Shown here piece by piece: positions 26,487-34,994 of a stretch of 64,000 bases of DNA. The notes beneath the pieces were generated by a model. It saw nothing but the letters and a program-made list of their open reading frames with translations. It was not told where the DNA came from and ran no database searches. Both the position numbers and the translations under genes were made by a program. Each line of letters opens with the position of its first letter. Within the stretch, counting starts at the first letter, position 1. This DNA is from Halomicrobium sp. LC1Hm (GTDB lineage: Archaea > Halobacteriota > Halobacteria > Halobacteriales > Haloarculaceae), in contig NZ_CP044129.1 of the NCBI RefSeq assembly GCF_009617995.1, positions 992,001 through 1,056,000 of the forward strand. Reading direction: 5' to 3'.

Positions 26487-26688
26487 TTATTTGGGTTGTT
26501 CGACACCGTGCCCATGGGCCGTGGTAACCAGGTAGGAGCTGGTTGTTCTCATGGGCTGAATATTATCTCCTCATCTATCACTGGCGCATAGTTCAAGCGC
26601 CTCCCACTTAACAATATGGTTGTGGCCCCACGTATCGGAAGTATGAATCTGGTATGACCACATCATTGGCTGTATGAATTTACTATTT
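26487..26688 (-). ncRNA. Candidate CreT-like toxin RNA gene with promoter and guide target sites
   Basis: The minus strand carries AAATAGTAAA (26688-26679), a 10-mer shared with the CRISPR leader, as BRE/TATA. Next come two TTC-preceded sites resembling the CreA-like pseudo-spacer (starting at 26675 and 26644). Downstream are mini-ORFs: M-R-Q (26589-26578), M-R-R-stop using AGG AGA (26574-26563), and a 21-residue frame opening ATG AGA (26552-26487). CreT toxins act through rare arginine codons in such mini-ORFs. Which start and promoter are used is not decided. Confidence 0.55.
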
Positions 26689-26720
26689 GGAGTGATATCT
26701 GTGGCGACAGGGGGGAGGGG

Positions 26721-29700
26721 GATCCAACCGCCCAAGGGTCCGTCTGAAACTCGGGTTCTTGCAGGGTCGCCGTTCGCGTCTCGGATCCAACCGCCCAAGG
26801 GTCCGTCTGAAACCAGACCATCCGCTCGGGTCGTACGTGACGCCGGTCTCGCTTCAACCGCCCAAGGGTCCGTCTGAAACTTTTCATGATCTTAGTACCA
26901 CGACCGCGTTGGCCGTGCTTCAACCGCCCAACGGTCCGTCTGAAACCATTAGCGGGACTGTGAGCATTGAGGTATCGCGTGCTGCTTCAACCGCCCAAGG
27001 GTCCGTCTGAAACAATCGGCAACTCCTCCGTTTCGCCTCCTCCGAACCCTGCTTCAACCGCCCAAGGGTCCGTCTGAAACGACGAGTACGTCCTGGCCCC
27101 AGCCGACGGAGACGTGCTTCAACCGCCCAAGGGTCCGTCTGAAACCGATAGGCGTCGGGTACTCTGTCCTTTGCCCGTTGTGCGCTTCAACCGCCCAAGG
27201 GTCCGTCTGAAACCAGCGTACTCTTCCGCACGGTCCCACATATCAGCAGGCTTCAACCGCCCAAGGGTCCGTCTGAAACCACCTGCTGTCCGACGCCCTG
27301 CCCGAGCGCGTGATCGCTTCAACCGCCCAAGGGTCCGTCTGAAACACATCAACCGAGTAGTAGTTTCGGGCCCCCGAACCCGCTTCAACCGCCCAAGGGT
27401 CCGTCTGAAACCGGAGGGGGTGACTGATCGTGGCCGACGACGACAGCCTGATCGGGCTTCAACCGCCCAAGGGTCCGTCTGAAACCTTTGAGAACGTCCA
27501 GACCTCGCCCGGCTCGACGTCCCTTCAACCGCCCAAGGGTCCGTCTGAAACCACCGGACTGGCAGGTGGACCGATCCGGTCGCGATCACGACCCTTCAAC
27601 CGCCCAAGGGTCCGTCTGAAACGCGATGTCGTGGGCACTGAGGACATGGACGCGTTCCCTTCAACCGCCCAAGGGTCCGTCTGAAACGCCGTGGGATCCC
27701 GCTGGAGATTGCTTTAGACGGCCTTCAACCGCCCAAGGGTCCGTCTGAAACCGGTCATTGACACATCTGATAGTAGCGTCACCCTACCCTTCAACCGCCC
27801 AAGGGTCCGTCTGAAACCAAAAAATCTCTGTTGACGACATTGACCTGACGATTCCTTCAACCGCCCAAGGGTCCGTCTGAAACCTCGCCGGTCTCTGGGT
27901 TTTTGGCGGACAGGATAGTCCTTCAACCGCCCAAGGGTCCGTCTGAAACGAGCATCCGACAGGTGGTTTTCGAGGGGGCCAGCGCCTTCAACCGCCCAAG
28001 GGTCCGTCTGAAACTGGTAGCGGCCGCTCGGGGCTTGCCATCCTCGGTGCCTTCAACCGCCCAAGGGTCCGTCTGAAACGTGACCTCACCGACGACCTGG
28101 ACCTACAGCTATGATGCCTTCAACCGCCCAAGGGTCCGTCTGAAACACGTGTCGGGATCGGCCACCGTGACGGTGGAGCCTTCAACCGCCCAAGGGTCCG
28201 TCTGAAACGGGCCGAGCGAGGCCACAGAGCAGGCCATCTACGCCCTTCAACCGCCCAAGGGTCCGTCTGAAACGTGCGACCATCGGGCTGATCGAGCCGC
28301 CGCCGAGCCTTCAACCGCCCAAGGGTCCGTCTGAAACGAGCGGAAGGCCGCCGAGCGGTACCGTCTGGACCTCCCTTCAACCGCCCAAGGGTCCGTCTGA
28401 AACCACGAGACCGGATACAGCGACGCCCGGTCATGGTGCCCTTCAACCGCCCAAGGGTCCGTCTGAAACTGATCGTTCCGACCCGCCAGAGCATCGGATG
28501 TATCCCTTCAACCGCCCAAGGGTCCGTCTGAAACATACCCTTCTCTTCTGCAAGCCGGTAGGCTGTCGACCTTCAACCGCCCAAGGGTCCGTCTGAAACT
28601 GCCGTTCGAGTTGCTCCTCGAAGAGCGAGCCGTAGCCCCTTCAACCGCCCAAGGGTCCGTCTGAAACTTAGTATTCAGTGTCCGTGTCGCGTGACCGATG
28701 GCTTCAACCGCCCAAGGGTCCGTCTGAAACCTGGAGTTCCGCTTCGATGCTGTCGAGGCGGTCCTGCTTCAACCGCCCAAGGGTCCGTCTGAAACTAGTT
28801 CTGACCTCACGATCAATCCGGCTGACAAGGCTTCAACCGCCCAAGGGTCCGTCTGAAACTCGGTGACTCCGCTGTAGTCTGCGGCTTCCTCGAAGGCTTC
28901 AACCGCCCAAGGGTCCGTCTGAAACTAGCGTCCCTCTCCGGCTAGGCCGTCGACGGGCCGCTTCAACCGCCCAAGGGTCCGTCTGAAACGCACGGGGACC
29001 GACGTGACAGTCGACATCTCCGTCGCTTCAACCGCCCAAGGGTCCGTCTGAAACCGTGATCGAAGCCGACCTTGAGGAGTTGGCGTGTCCGCTTCAACCG
29101 CCCAAGGGTCCGTCTGAAACGACCTTCACGCCGACGACGAGGGGGCGATCTCGGTCCGGCTTCAACCGCCCAAGGGTCCGTCTGAAACTCGCGCTGGCCT
29201 ACGGTAACGCGCTCACTCTCGACGGGCTTCAACCGCCCAAGGGTCCGTCTGAAACCGCACCCCTTACAGACGGTCACTTTCTGGCCGGGGTCGCTTCAAC
29301 CGCCCAAGGGTCCGTCTGAAACGCGGCGGCACTTCCAGCGCGGCTCGGAGTGGGGCCGCTTCAACCGCCCAAGGGTCCGTCTGAAACGTACCGCGACGCC
29401 GATTCGCACACGTCGACGCGACTGCTTCAACCGCCCAAGGGTCCGTCTGAAACCGGTGTCGCCGCCGGTTTCGTCTGTGGTACTGTCGGCTTCAACCGCC
29501 CAAGGGTCCGTCTGAAACGGGCTGGCCGTCCTGGCCCTGGCCGACGCCGCCCAGCTTCAACCGCCCAAGGGTCCGTCTGAAACCAGAAATGGGTACATGA
29601 CCACGACGCCGTCGGGCAAGCTTCAACCGCCCAAGGGTCCGTCTGAAACCGCGGCGAAAGTGAAACTGAAACGGCGCTACGCCTCGCTTCAACCGCCCAA

Positions 29701-30107
29701 GGGTCCGTCTGAAACGAGTCATACGAGTGCGACCAGTGTGGCCGAGACACGGCTTCAACCGCCCAAGGGTCCGTCTGAAACCGGTGTGTTCATTGGTACA
29801 TCGTCTACGACCAGCCGCTTCAACCGCCCAAGGGTCCGTCTGAAACGCCGCCGGCAGAGCGGACGCGCAACAACCGCTTCGAGCTTCAACCGCCCAAGGG
29901 TCCGTCTGAAACGCGTCGACAAGAGCGGCCTCCTCCGGCGGGTCAAGGCTTCAACCGCCCAAGGGTCCGTCTGAAACTGCCGATACCCAACACTCTTGGT
30001 GTGGGGAGTCGTAGCTTCAACCGCCCAAGGGTCCGTCTGAAACGAGCTGGTGCCGGCGGGGTCGACTGTCGTGACTGGCTTCAACCGCCCAAGGGTCCGT
30101 CTGAAAC
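26721..30107 (-). CRISPR. CRISPR array, 52 repeats and 51 spacers
   Basis: The 30-bp repeat reads GTTTCAGACGG-ACCCTTGGGCGG-TTGAAGC on the minus strand; spacers are 33-39 bp. The strand follows from the handle end (GTTGAAGC), the leader promoter at the right, and degenerate repeats at the left end (26721-26750 and 26784-26813 end GGATC in place of GAAGC). The fourth repeat from the left (26917-26946) has one internal substitution. The last base of the repeat is C in repeats 3-12 and 31-52 but G in 13-30. The newest spacers should be at the right. Confidence 0.99.
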
Positions 30108-30200
30108 CATGGCCGATTTGGAGGCCATAGCGGCTATCCTGCCGGAAATCACTTTACTATTTCCGTCGACCCGCAATAACCCCTGAACCCCTAGGGGTCG
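30108..30200 (-). promoter_or_regulatory. CRISPR leader with promoter
   Basis: The minus-strand sequence leading into the right-most repeat contains AAATAGTAAA (30162-30153) as BRE/TATA, 46 bp before the first repeat. There are several inverted repeats: ATGGCC/GGCCAT beside the repeat, GGAAAT/ATTTCC around the TATA box, and CCCCTAGGGG near 30190. New spacers would be added here if adaptation proteins are supplied from elsewhere. Confidence 0.7.
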
Positions 30201-30460
30201 ATGGAACGAGGCCGGCGGCGTGGCCGAATCGCCTGCGACGGCGTCGGCGAGCGCCCCGTCGACGCGGGAATCGATCTTCCAGCCACGCTCTCCGTGGGTA
30301 CATTCGCACCACTTATCGAGCCTCGTAAACCGCGTCTTGACCGGATCGACTACCCTGTGAGTGACGTAGAGACTCTGCAACACGGTAGAACAGTGCGTGA
30401 CCTCCGGAAAGTGCAAACCTGTAGCGATTGTTTGGTGTCGACAATCTACAATGATCCGTC
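30201..30460. other. Spacer beyond the CRISPR leader
   Basis: 260 bp with no convincing gene on either strand. It lies upstream of the leader and downstream of the small zinc-finger gene, and contains no further copies of the CRISPR repeat. Confidence 0.4.
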
Positions 30461-30664
30461 TCAGAACTCGTAGGTGTCGACGCCGTCGGGCAGGTCCTCC
30501 GACGCCGGCTGCCGGTCCGGCTGACTCCCGGCGTCGCCCAGACAGGCGGTACAGATGCCGTCGCTCTCGGCGTAGTGGTTCTCACAGACCTGTCTCCCAC
30601 ACAGGTCACAGGCGTCCTCGCTGGTCGCGCTCTCACAGATCTCACAGAGTCCGGTGACGCTCAT
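30461..30664 (-). CDS. Small double zinc-finger protein
   Basis: 67 residues from MSVTGLCEICES. Four CxxC-type pairs are packed in 40 residues: CEIC, CDLC, the Cys/His of VCENHY, and CTAC, which suggests two zinc sites in a treble-clef or HIT-like arrangement. The tail is acidic. It is divergent from the J-domain gene across 60 bp. Small zinc proteins of this kind are frequent in haloarchaea and mostly uncharacterised. Confidence 0.75.
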   Translation of the reverse strand: MSVTGLCEICESATSEDACDLCGRQVCENHYAESDGICTACLGDAGSQPDRQPASEDLPDGVDTYEF

Positions 30665-30724
30665 GCCACACAGTAGCACGCCCAGCGGCGAGAGGCTTAC
30701 GGTCGTGGGTCCCGAACCCCGACT

Positions 30725-31288
30725 GTGCAGTACGACCGTCTCACTACGGGGCTGGCCGTCGTGCTCGGTGGACTGACCGTCGTCCTGACGGTGGTGGGCC
30801 TGGTCGAGAGCCCCGCCGTCCTCGTCCTCGCGGCGACGTTCGGCGCGGCGACGTACTTCGTCTACTACCACGCCAGCGGGCGGATGGCCGATCGGGTCTA
30901 CCGGCGGGTCGAACAGCAGGCCAGGGTCGACGGCGGTCGCCAGCGACGGACCGGCGCTGGCCCGCGCAAGGAGTGGGAACCGCCGCGCGACGGTGCGAGC
31001 GCCCGCCAGGCAGGCGGGGGCGCGCGTGCTCGACAGACTGGCGGTTCGCGGCGACAGCGGGGCCAGCGACGCAAGCGACGCGAGCGACGGACCCGCGCGC
31101 CGTCGGCGAGCGACGAGATCAGCGCGACGGAGGCCTACAGTCGGCTCGGCCTCGACCCGGGTTCCGATCAGTCCTCGGTCAAGGCCGCGTACCGCCAGAA
31201 GGTCAAAGAGGTCCATCCCGACACCGACAGCGGCGACGAGCAGTCGTTCAAACGCGTCAAAGAGGCCTACGAGCGGCTGAACGACTGA
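30725..31288 (+). CDS. Membrane-anchored J-domain protein
   Basis: 187 residues from a GTG start. Two N-terminal hydrophobic helices (residues 7-45) anchor it. A long Arg/Gly/Gln-rich linker (60-125) follows, then a J domain (about 130-187) with the HPD motif in KVKEVHPDTDSGDE that stimulates Hsp70 ATPase. The domain lacks zinc and C-terminal DnaJ regions, so it is a class C co-chaperone that may recruit DnaK to the membrane. Confidence 0.85.
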   Translation: MQYDRLTTGLAVVLGGLTVVLTVVGLVESPAVLVLAATFGAATYFVYYHASGRMADRVYRRVEQQARVDGGRQRRTGAGPRKEWEPPRDGASARQAGGGARARQTGGSRRQRGQRRKRRERRTRAPSASDEISATEAYSRLGLDPGSDQSSVKAAYRQKVKEVHPDTDSGDEQSFKRVKEAYERLND

Positions 31289-31323
31289 CCGCCTCGGAGC
31301 AGGAGTCGATGGCAGTCCGGCCC

Positions 31324-31923
31324 TCAGTCGTCGTCGAGCAACACGGCGTCGACGTACTCGGCTGCCGTCTGGCGTGCGGTCGCCAGGGTGTCCGCTTCGT
31401 CGAGGACGACTGCACGGGTGCGAGCGCCGTCGACGATCATCATGAGCGCGCGTGCGACGTGCTCGGAGTCGACCGGCGAGAAGACCCCTTCCCTGACGCC
31501 GTGGTCGATCACCGTGCGGAGCATGTAGCGGACGTACTCGTCGTTTTGCTGGAACCGCTCGCCGAACGTCTCGTTGTAGGGTGCCTGGCTGCGCATCTCC
31601 AGCATCGCGATCAGCAGATCCTGGTGGTCCTCCGCGTCGGCGATCAACTTATCGATCAGTAAGTCGAGCCGCTGTTCGGGGTCGGTCGTCTCCACGTCGT
31701 GGACCGCCGCCGCGAACTGATCGAGGATGTAGTCCAGAAAGGCCGCGAGGAGGTCTTCTTTCGTCTCGTAGTGGTAGTGTACGGCGGCGGTCGTCTTGCC
31801 GTACTCCTCCGCGATGCGCTTGATCGTCAGGTCGGCGTAGCCGTGGTCTCGGAGCGCGCGATAGGTCGCGCGCATGATCGCTTCGTCCGACTCCGAGAGT
31901 GATCTGTCCGGCGGTTCGGCCAT
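31324..31923 (-). CDS. TetR-family transcriptional regulator (1)
   Basis: 199 residues from MAEPPDRSLSES. The N-terminal helix-turn-helix is clear (DLTIKRIAEEYGKTTAAVHYHYETKEDLLAAFLDY); the C-terminal ligand domain ends DAVLLDDD. A perfect palindrome GCTATA-ACG-TATAGC (31925-31939) touches its start codon and is a good self-repression site. Divergent from a second TetR and a MATE pump, so it probably senses a toxic compound. Confidence 0.9.
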   Translation of the reverse strand: MAEPPDRSLSESDEAIMRATYRALRDHGYADLTIKRIAEEYGKTTAAVHYHYETKEDLLAAFLDYILDQFAAAVHDVETTDPEQRLDLLIDKLIADAEDHQDLLIAMLEMRSQAPYNETFGERFQQNDEYVRYMLRTVIDHGVREGVFSPVDSEHVARALMMIVDGARTRAVVLDEADTLATARQTAAEYVDAVLLDDD

Positions 31924-31924
31924 T

Positions 31925-31939
31925 GCTATAACGTATAGC
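31925..31939. promoter_or_regulatory. Palindrome at start of TetR (1)
   Basis: GCTATA-ACG-TATAGC, a perfect 15-bp palindrome one base before the regulator ATG. It may be an operator; the TATA-like core could also be part of a promoter. Confidence 0.5.
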
Positions 31940-32047
31940 CAGTCCCGCATAACGCTTTTGACCGCCGAACGATCGCTGACCAGTCTTCGATCGACCGCGC
32001 TCGTCGTGTCGCCGTGGCTGTGGTCGCTGTCCGCTTCCAAAGGCTTT

Positions 32048-32061
32048 TGACTAAACAGTCA
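32048..32061. promoter_or_regulatory. Palindrome upstream of TetR (2)
   Basis: TGACT-AAAC-AGTCA lies 22-35 bp before the ATG of the second TetR gene, where a bound regulator would block initiation. The arms differ from the palindrome of the other TetR, which suggests separate binding specificities. Confidence 0.5.
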
Positions 32062-32082
32062 GTAAGTAAAACATCGACCGAC

Positions 32083-32682
32083 ATGGAGGACGAACCAGCT
32101 ACCGAGATTCTACACGCGACGTATCGTGCGCTCTGTGAGCACGGCTACGCGAATCTCACCGTGCAGGACATCGCCGCCGAGGCCGACAGGAGCACCGCCT
32201 CTATTCACTACCACTACGACGACAAAGACCAGCTGTTCGTCGCCTTCCTCGATTATCTGTACGACCGATACACCGAGCGGCTGGCCGACGCGGGCGGGGA
32301 CTCGCCGCGGGAACGGCTCGACGCGCTGTTCGAGGTGTCGTGTCGCGCGGATCCGGACGGCCAACAGCAGGCGTTTCGCACGGCGATGCTCGAAGTGATG
32401 GCACAGGCACCCTACGACGATGCCATCCGCGAGGGGCTCGCAGAGTTCGACACACTCCTGTTCGAGCGGTTCCGGGAGACCCTGGAGGCCGGCATCGAGA
32501 CGGGCACGTTCGACGAGCGCGTCGATCCGGCCGGCGCTGCGGAGTTCCTGACTGCGACGATCACCGGGGCACACACGCGAGAGATCGCGACCGGCACGCC
32601 GTCCGACCGCCTCTACGCGACGGTGACACAGTACACCGAGCGGCACCTGCTGGCTGAGGGCCCGACGGGAGGTGCGGACTGA
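32083..32682 (+). CDS. TetR-family transcriptional regulator (2)
   Basis: 199 residues from MEDEPATEILHATYRAL. Helix-turn-helix NLTVQDIAAEADRSTASIHYHY; C-terminal ligand domain ends EGPTGGAD. It resembles its divergent neighbour in size and N-terminal sequence, suggesting duplication. Its TGA overlaps the MATE gene ATG by one base, so regulator and pump are made together. Confidence 0.9.
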   Translation: MEDEPATEILHATYRALCEHGYANLTVQDIAAEADRSTASIHYHYDDKDQLFVAFLDYLYDRYTERLADAGGDSPRERLDALFEVSCRADPDGQQQAFRTAMLEVMAQAPYDDAIREGLAEFDTLLFERFRETLEAGIETGTFDERVDPAGAAEFLTATITGAHTREIATGTPSDRLYATVTQYTERHLLAEGPTGGAD

Positions 32683-34181
32683 TGGGACTCCTCGACCGGA
32701 TTCGCTCGATGTTCAAAGGTCCCGAAGAGTTCGATCTCACCTCTGGGAGCATCGGCAAACCGCTCTTTTTCCTGTCGATGCCGATCGTGATCACGAACCT
32801 CTTCCAGACGGCCTACAACCTCGCGGACACCTTCTGGCTCGGCCAGTACAGCACGGACGCACTGGCCGCGATCTCCTTCGCGTTCCCGATGGTGTTCCTG
32901 CTCATCTCGCTGGGTATGGGCATCTCCGTCGCCGGGAGCGTGCTCGTCGCACAGTACACGGGTGCCGACGAGGAGCGAGAGGCGGAGTACGCGGCGTCTC
33001 AGACGGTGACCTTCGCGGCTATCGCGTCGATCGTGCTCGGCGTCGTCGGCTTCTTCGCCGTCGAGACGTTCCTCGGCGTGATGGGCGCGTCCCAGGACGT
33101 GTTGCCCCTGGCGACGAGCTACATGGAAGTGATCTCGCTCGGACTGCTCTTCATGTTCGGCTTCGCCGTGTTCATCGCGCTCATGCGGGGCTACGGCGAC
33201 ACCATCACCCCGATGGTGGTGATGTTCGGTTCGGTGGTGCTCAACATCGTCATCGACCCGTTCCTGATCTTCGGCTTCGAGAGCAACCCGCTGTTCTCGA
33301 TGCTCGGCCTGGGCGGGCTCGAAGCGACGCTGCTGGCGGCGACGGGCTACACGGGCTCCGGTATCACCGGCGCGGCCATCGCGACGATCTTCTCGCGGGC
33401 GGTCGCACTCGTCGTCGGTCTCGCGATCATGTTCAGGGGGACCCGCGGCGTCCAGATCCACCTCGGCGACATGGTGCCCGACCTCGACTACCTCCCGCGG
33501 CTCGTCCGGATCGGGCTGCCGGCGTCGGTCGAGGGGATGGGGCGGGCGCTGTCGATGAACCTCCTGCTGTTCATCGTCGCGTTCTTCCCCGACGCCGTCG
33601 TCGCCGCCTACGGCATCGGGACGCGCGTGTTCTCGGTGATCTTCCTGCCGGCGATCGCCGTCGCCCGCGGCGTCGAGACGATGACCGGCCAGAACATGGG
33701 CGCGGACAAACCCGACCGCGCCCAGCGAGCGACCGGACTCGCCGCGACGGTTCTCTTCGGCGTGCTCTCGGCCGCTGGGATCCTCGTCTTCTTCGTCGCC
33801 GCACCCATCGCCGACGTGTTCACGACCGATCCCGAGGTCGTCGACGTCACGACGCAGTTCCTGCGCTACGTCGCGCTGACCTTCGGATTCATCGGGATCA
33901 TGCGGGCGTACACGGGGAGTTTCCGCGGGGCCGGCAAGACGCTCACCGCCGCCGCGATTTCCGTGCTGATGCTCGGGGTCATCCGGTTCCCGATCGCGTG
34001 GTTCGCGGCCGGCGAGATCGGCGAGACCGGGATCTGGCTCTCCTTCGCGATCTCGAACGTCGCTGGCGCGCTGATCGCCTACGGGTGGTATCGCCGCGGG
34101 ACGTGGCGTGACAACGATCTCACCGAAGACGGCGTCGATCTCGACGACGCGGGGATGGAGCCCGCGACGACGGACGACTGA
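32682..34181 (+). CDS. MATE-family multidrug efflux transporter
   Basis: 499 residues with about 12 transmembrane helices in two homologous halves. The opening GSIGKPLFFLSMPIVITNLFQ and NLADTFWLGQYSTDALAAIS are MATE signatures, as is GIGTRVFSVIFLPAIAVARG at the start of the second half. It exports organic cations or drugs by ion antiport. Translationally coupled to a TetR regulator, and followed 2 bp later by the prenyl-synthase-like gene. Confidence 0.92.
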   Translation: MGLLDRIRSMFKGPEEFDLTSGSIGKPLFFLSMPIVITNLFQTAYNLADTFWLGQYSTDALAAISFAFPMVFLLISLGMGISVAGSVLVAQYTGADEEREAEYAASQTVTFAAIASIVLGVVGFFAVETFLGVMGASQDVLPLATSYMEVISLGLLFMFGFAVFIALMRGYGDTITPMVVMFGSVVLNIVIDPFLIFGFESNPLFSMLGLGGLEATLLAATGYTGSGITGAAIATIFSRAVALVVGLAIMFRGTRGVQIHLGDMVPDLDYLPRLVRIGLPASVEGMGRALSMNLLLFIVAFFPDAVVAAYGIGTRVFSVIFLPAIAVARGVETMTGQNMGADKPDRAQRATGLAATVLFGVLSAAGILVFFVAAPIADVFTTDPEVVDVTTQFLRYVALTFGFIGIMRAYTGSFRGAGKTLTAAAISVLMLGVIRFPIAWFAAGEIGETGIWLSFAISNVAGALIAYGWYRRGTWRDNDLTEDGVDLDDAGMEPATTDD

Positions 34182-34183
34182 CC

Positions 34184-34963
34184 ATGGCCGAAGGACGTGT
34201 CCCAACCGACCACGGGGCAGAGATCGAGCGTCGCCTGGCCGACCTCGTGGACGCGCACGACGATCACCTCCCGTCGCGAGTGTCTCCGGTCCTCGACGAC
34301 CGGTGGTACGGCGAACTGCTGGTGGGGTCGTACGCGTCGGTCGCCGACGAACCGACGGCCGAGACGGCGCTCTCGGGGGCAGTGGCCGTCGAGTTGTTGC
34401 GGGAGTACTGTCTCCGTCGGGGTAATCTCCTCGGCCATCTCTCGGACGACGACCCCGGCGCGGGGGAACGGACGGCGTCGTTACTGGCGGGTGATTTCCT
34501 CTTCTCGGCTGCGTACTCGGAGCTGCTGACCGTCGACGACGGCCGCTGTCGCGACTGCGTCGAGACGATGCTCGACGCATCCCAGCGCATCGTCGAGACG
34601 TTCGCCGACGACGCGACTGCGCAGTCCGCGCGCTCGGTGATCGAGGACACGGCCGGGGCGCTGGGTGGCGGTGCCGCCGCGGTCGGTGCGACGATCGGCG
34701 GAATCGACGACCGGTCTCGGGACCGTCTCGAATCGTTCGGCCGGAACCTCGCGGCCGGACGAGCAGCCAGGTGGACGCTCGCTCTCGACGCCGACTGCGG
34801 GCTCGGGTGGCACGTCGACCACCACGGGCTCGCCCGGTACGCGGAGGAGCGCCTGGCGCTGGCCGACAGGCAGTGTCGAGCGCTCGCGCCCCTCGCGGAG
34901 ACGGCGCGCCTGCGCCCGGCGTTCGAGGCGATCGAGGACGGCCCCACACGCACCCGTCCGTAA
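34184..34963 (+). CDS. Degenerate isoprenoid-synthase-like protein
   Basis: 259 residues. Helical protein with local resemblance to trans-prenyl synthases (AVAVELLREYCLRRGNLLGH in the position of the first Asp-rich helix, and LLAGDFLFSAAYSEL like the LLAGDYL helix). Neither DDxxD motif is present, so classical allylic diphosphate chemistry is unlikely. It may be an inactive paralogue or a binding protein. It follows the MATE gene by 2 bp, so it is probably cotranscribed with it. Confidence 0.55.
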   Translation: MAEGRVPTDHGAEIERRLADLVDAHDDHLPSRVSPVLDDRWYGELLVGSYASVADEPTAETALSGAVAVELLREYCLRRGNLLGHLSDDDPGAGERTASLLAGDFLFSAAYSELLTVDDGRCRDCVETMLDASQRIVETFADDATAQSARSVIEDTAGALGGGAAAVGATIGGIDDRSRDRLESFGRNLAAGRAARWTLALDADCGLGWHVDHHGLARYAEERLALADRQCRALAPLAETARLRPAFEAIEDGPTRTRP

Positions 34964-34994
34964 CGGACATACCGATCGCCGACCGAGCGATCGT

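Noticed and set aside
27119-30084. Several frames across the array encode repeating peptides such as FRRTLGRLK and LQPPKGPSET.
   Set aside because: They are translations of the CRISPR repeat; frames change with spacer length and no start or conserved product exists.
26721-30107. Self-targeting spacers within this window.
   Set aside because: None noticed by eye, but an exhaustive comparison was not possible; a full alignment of 51 spacers is needed.
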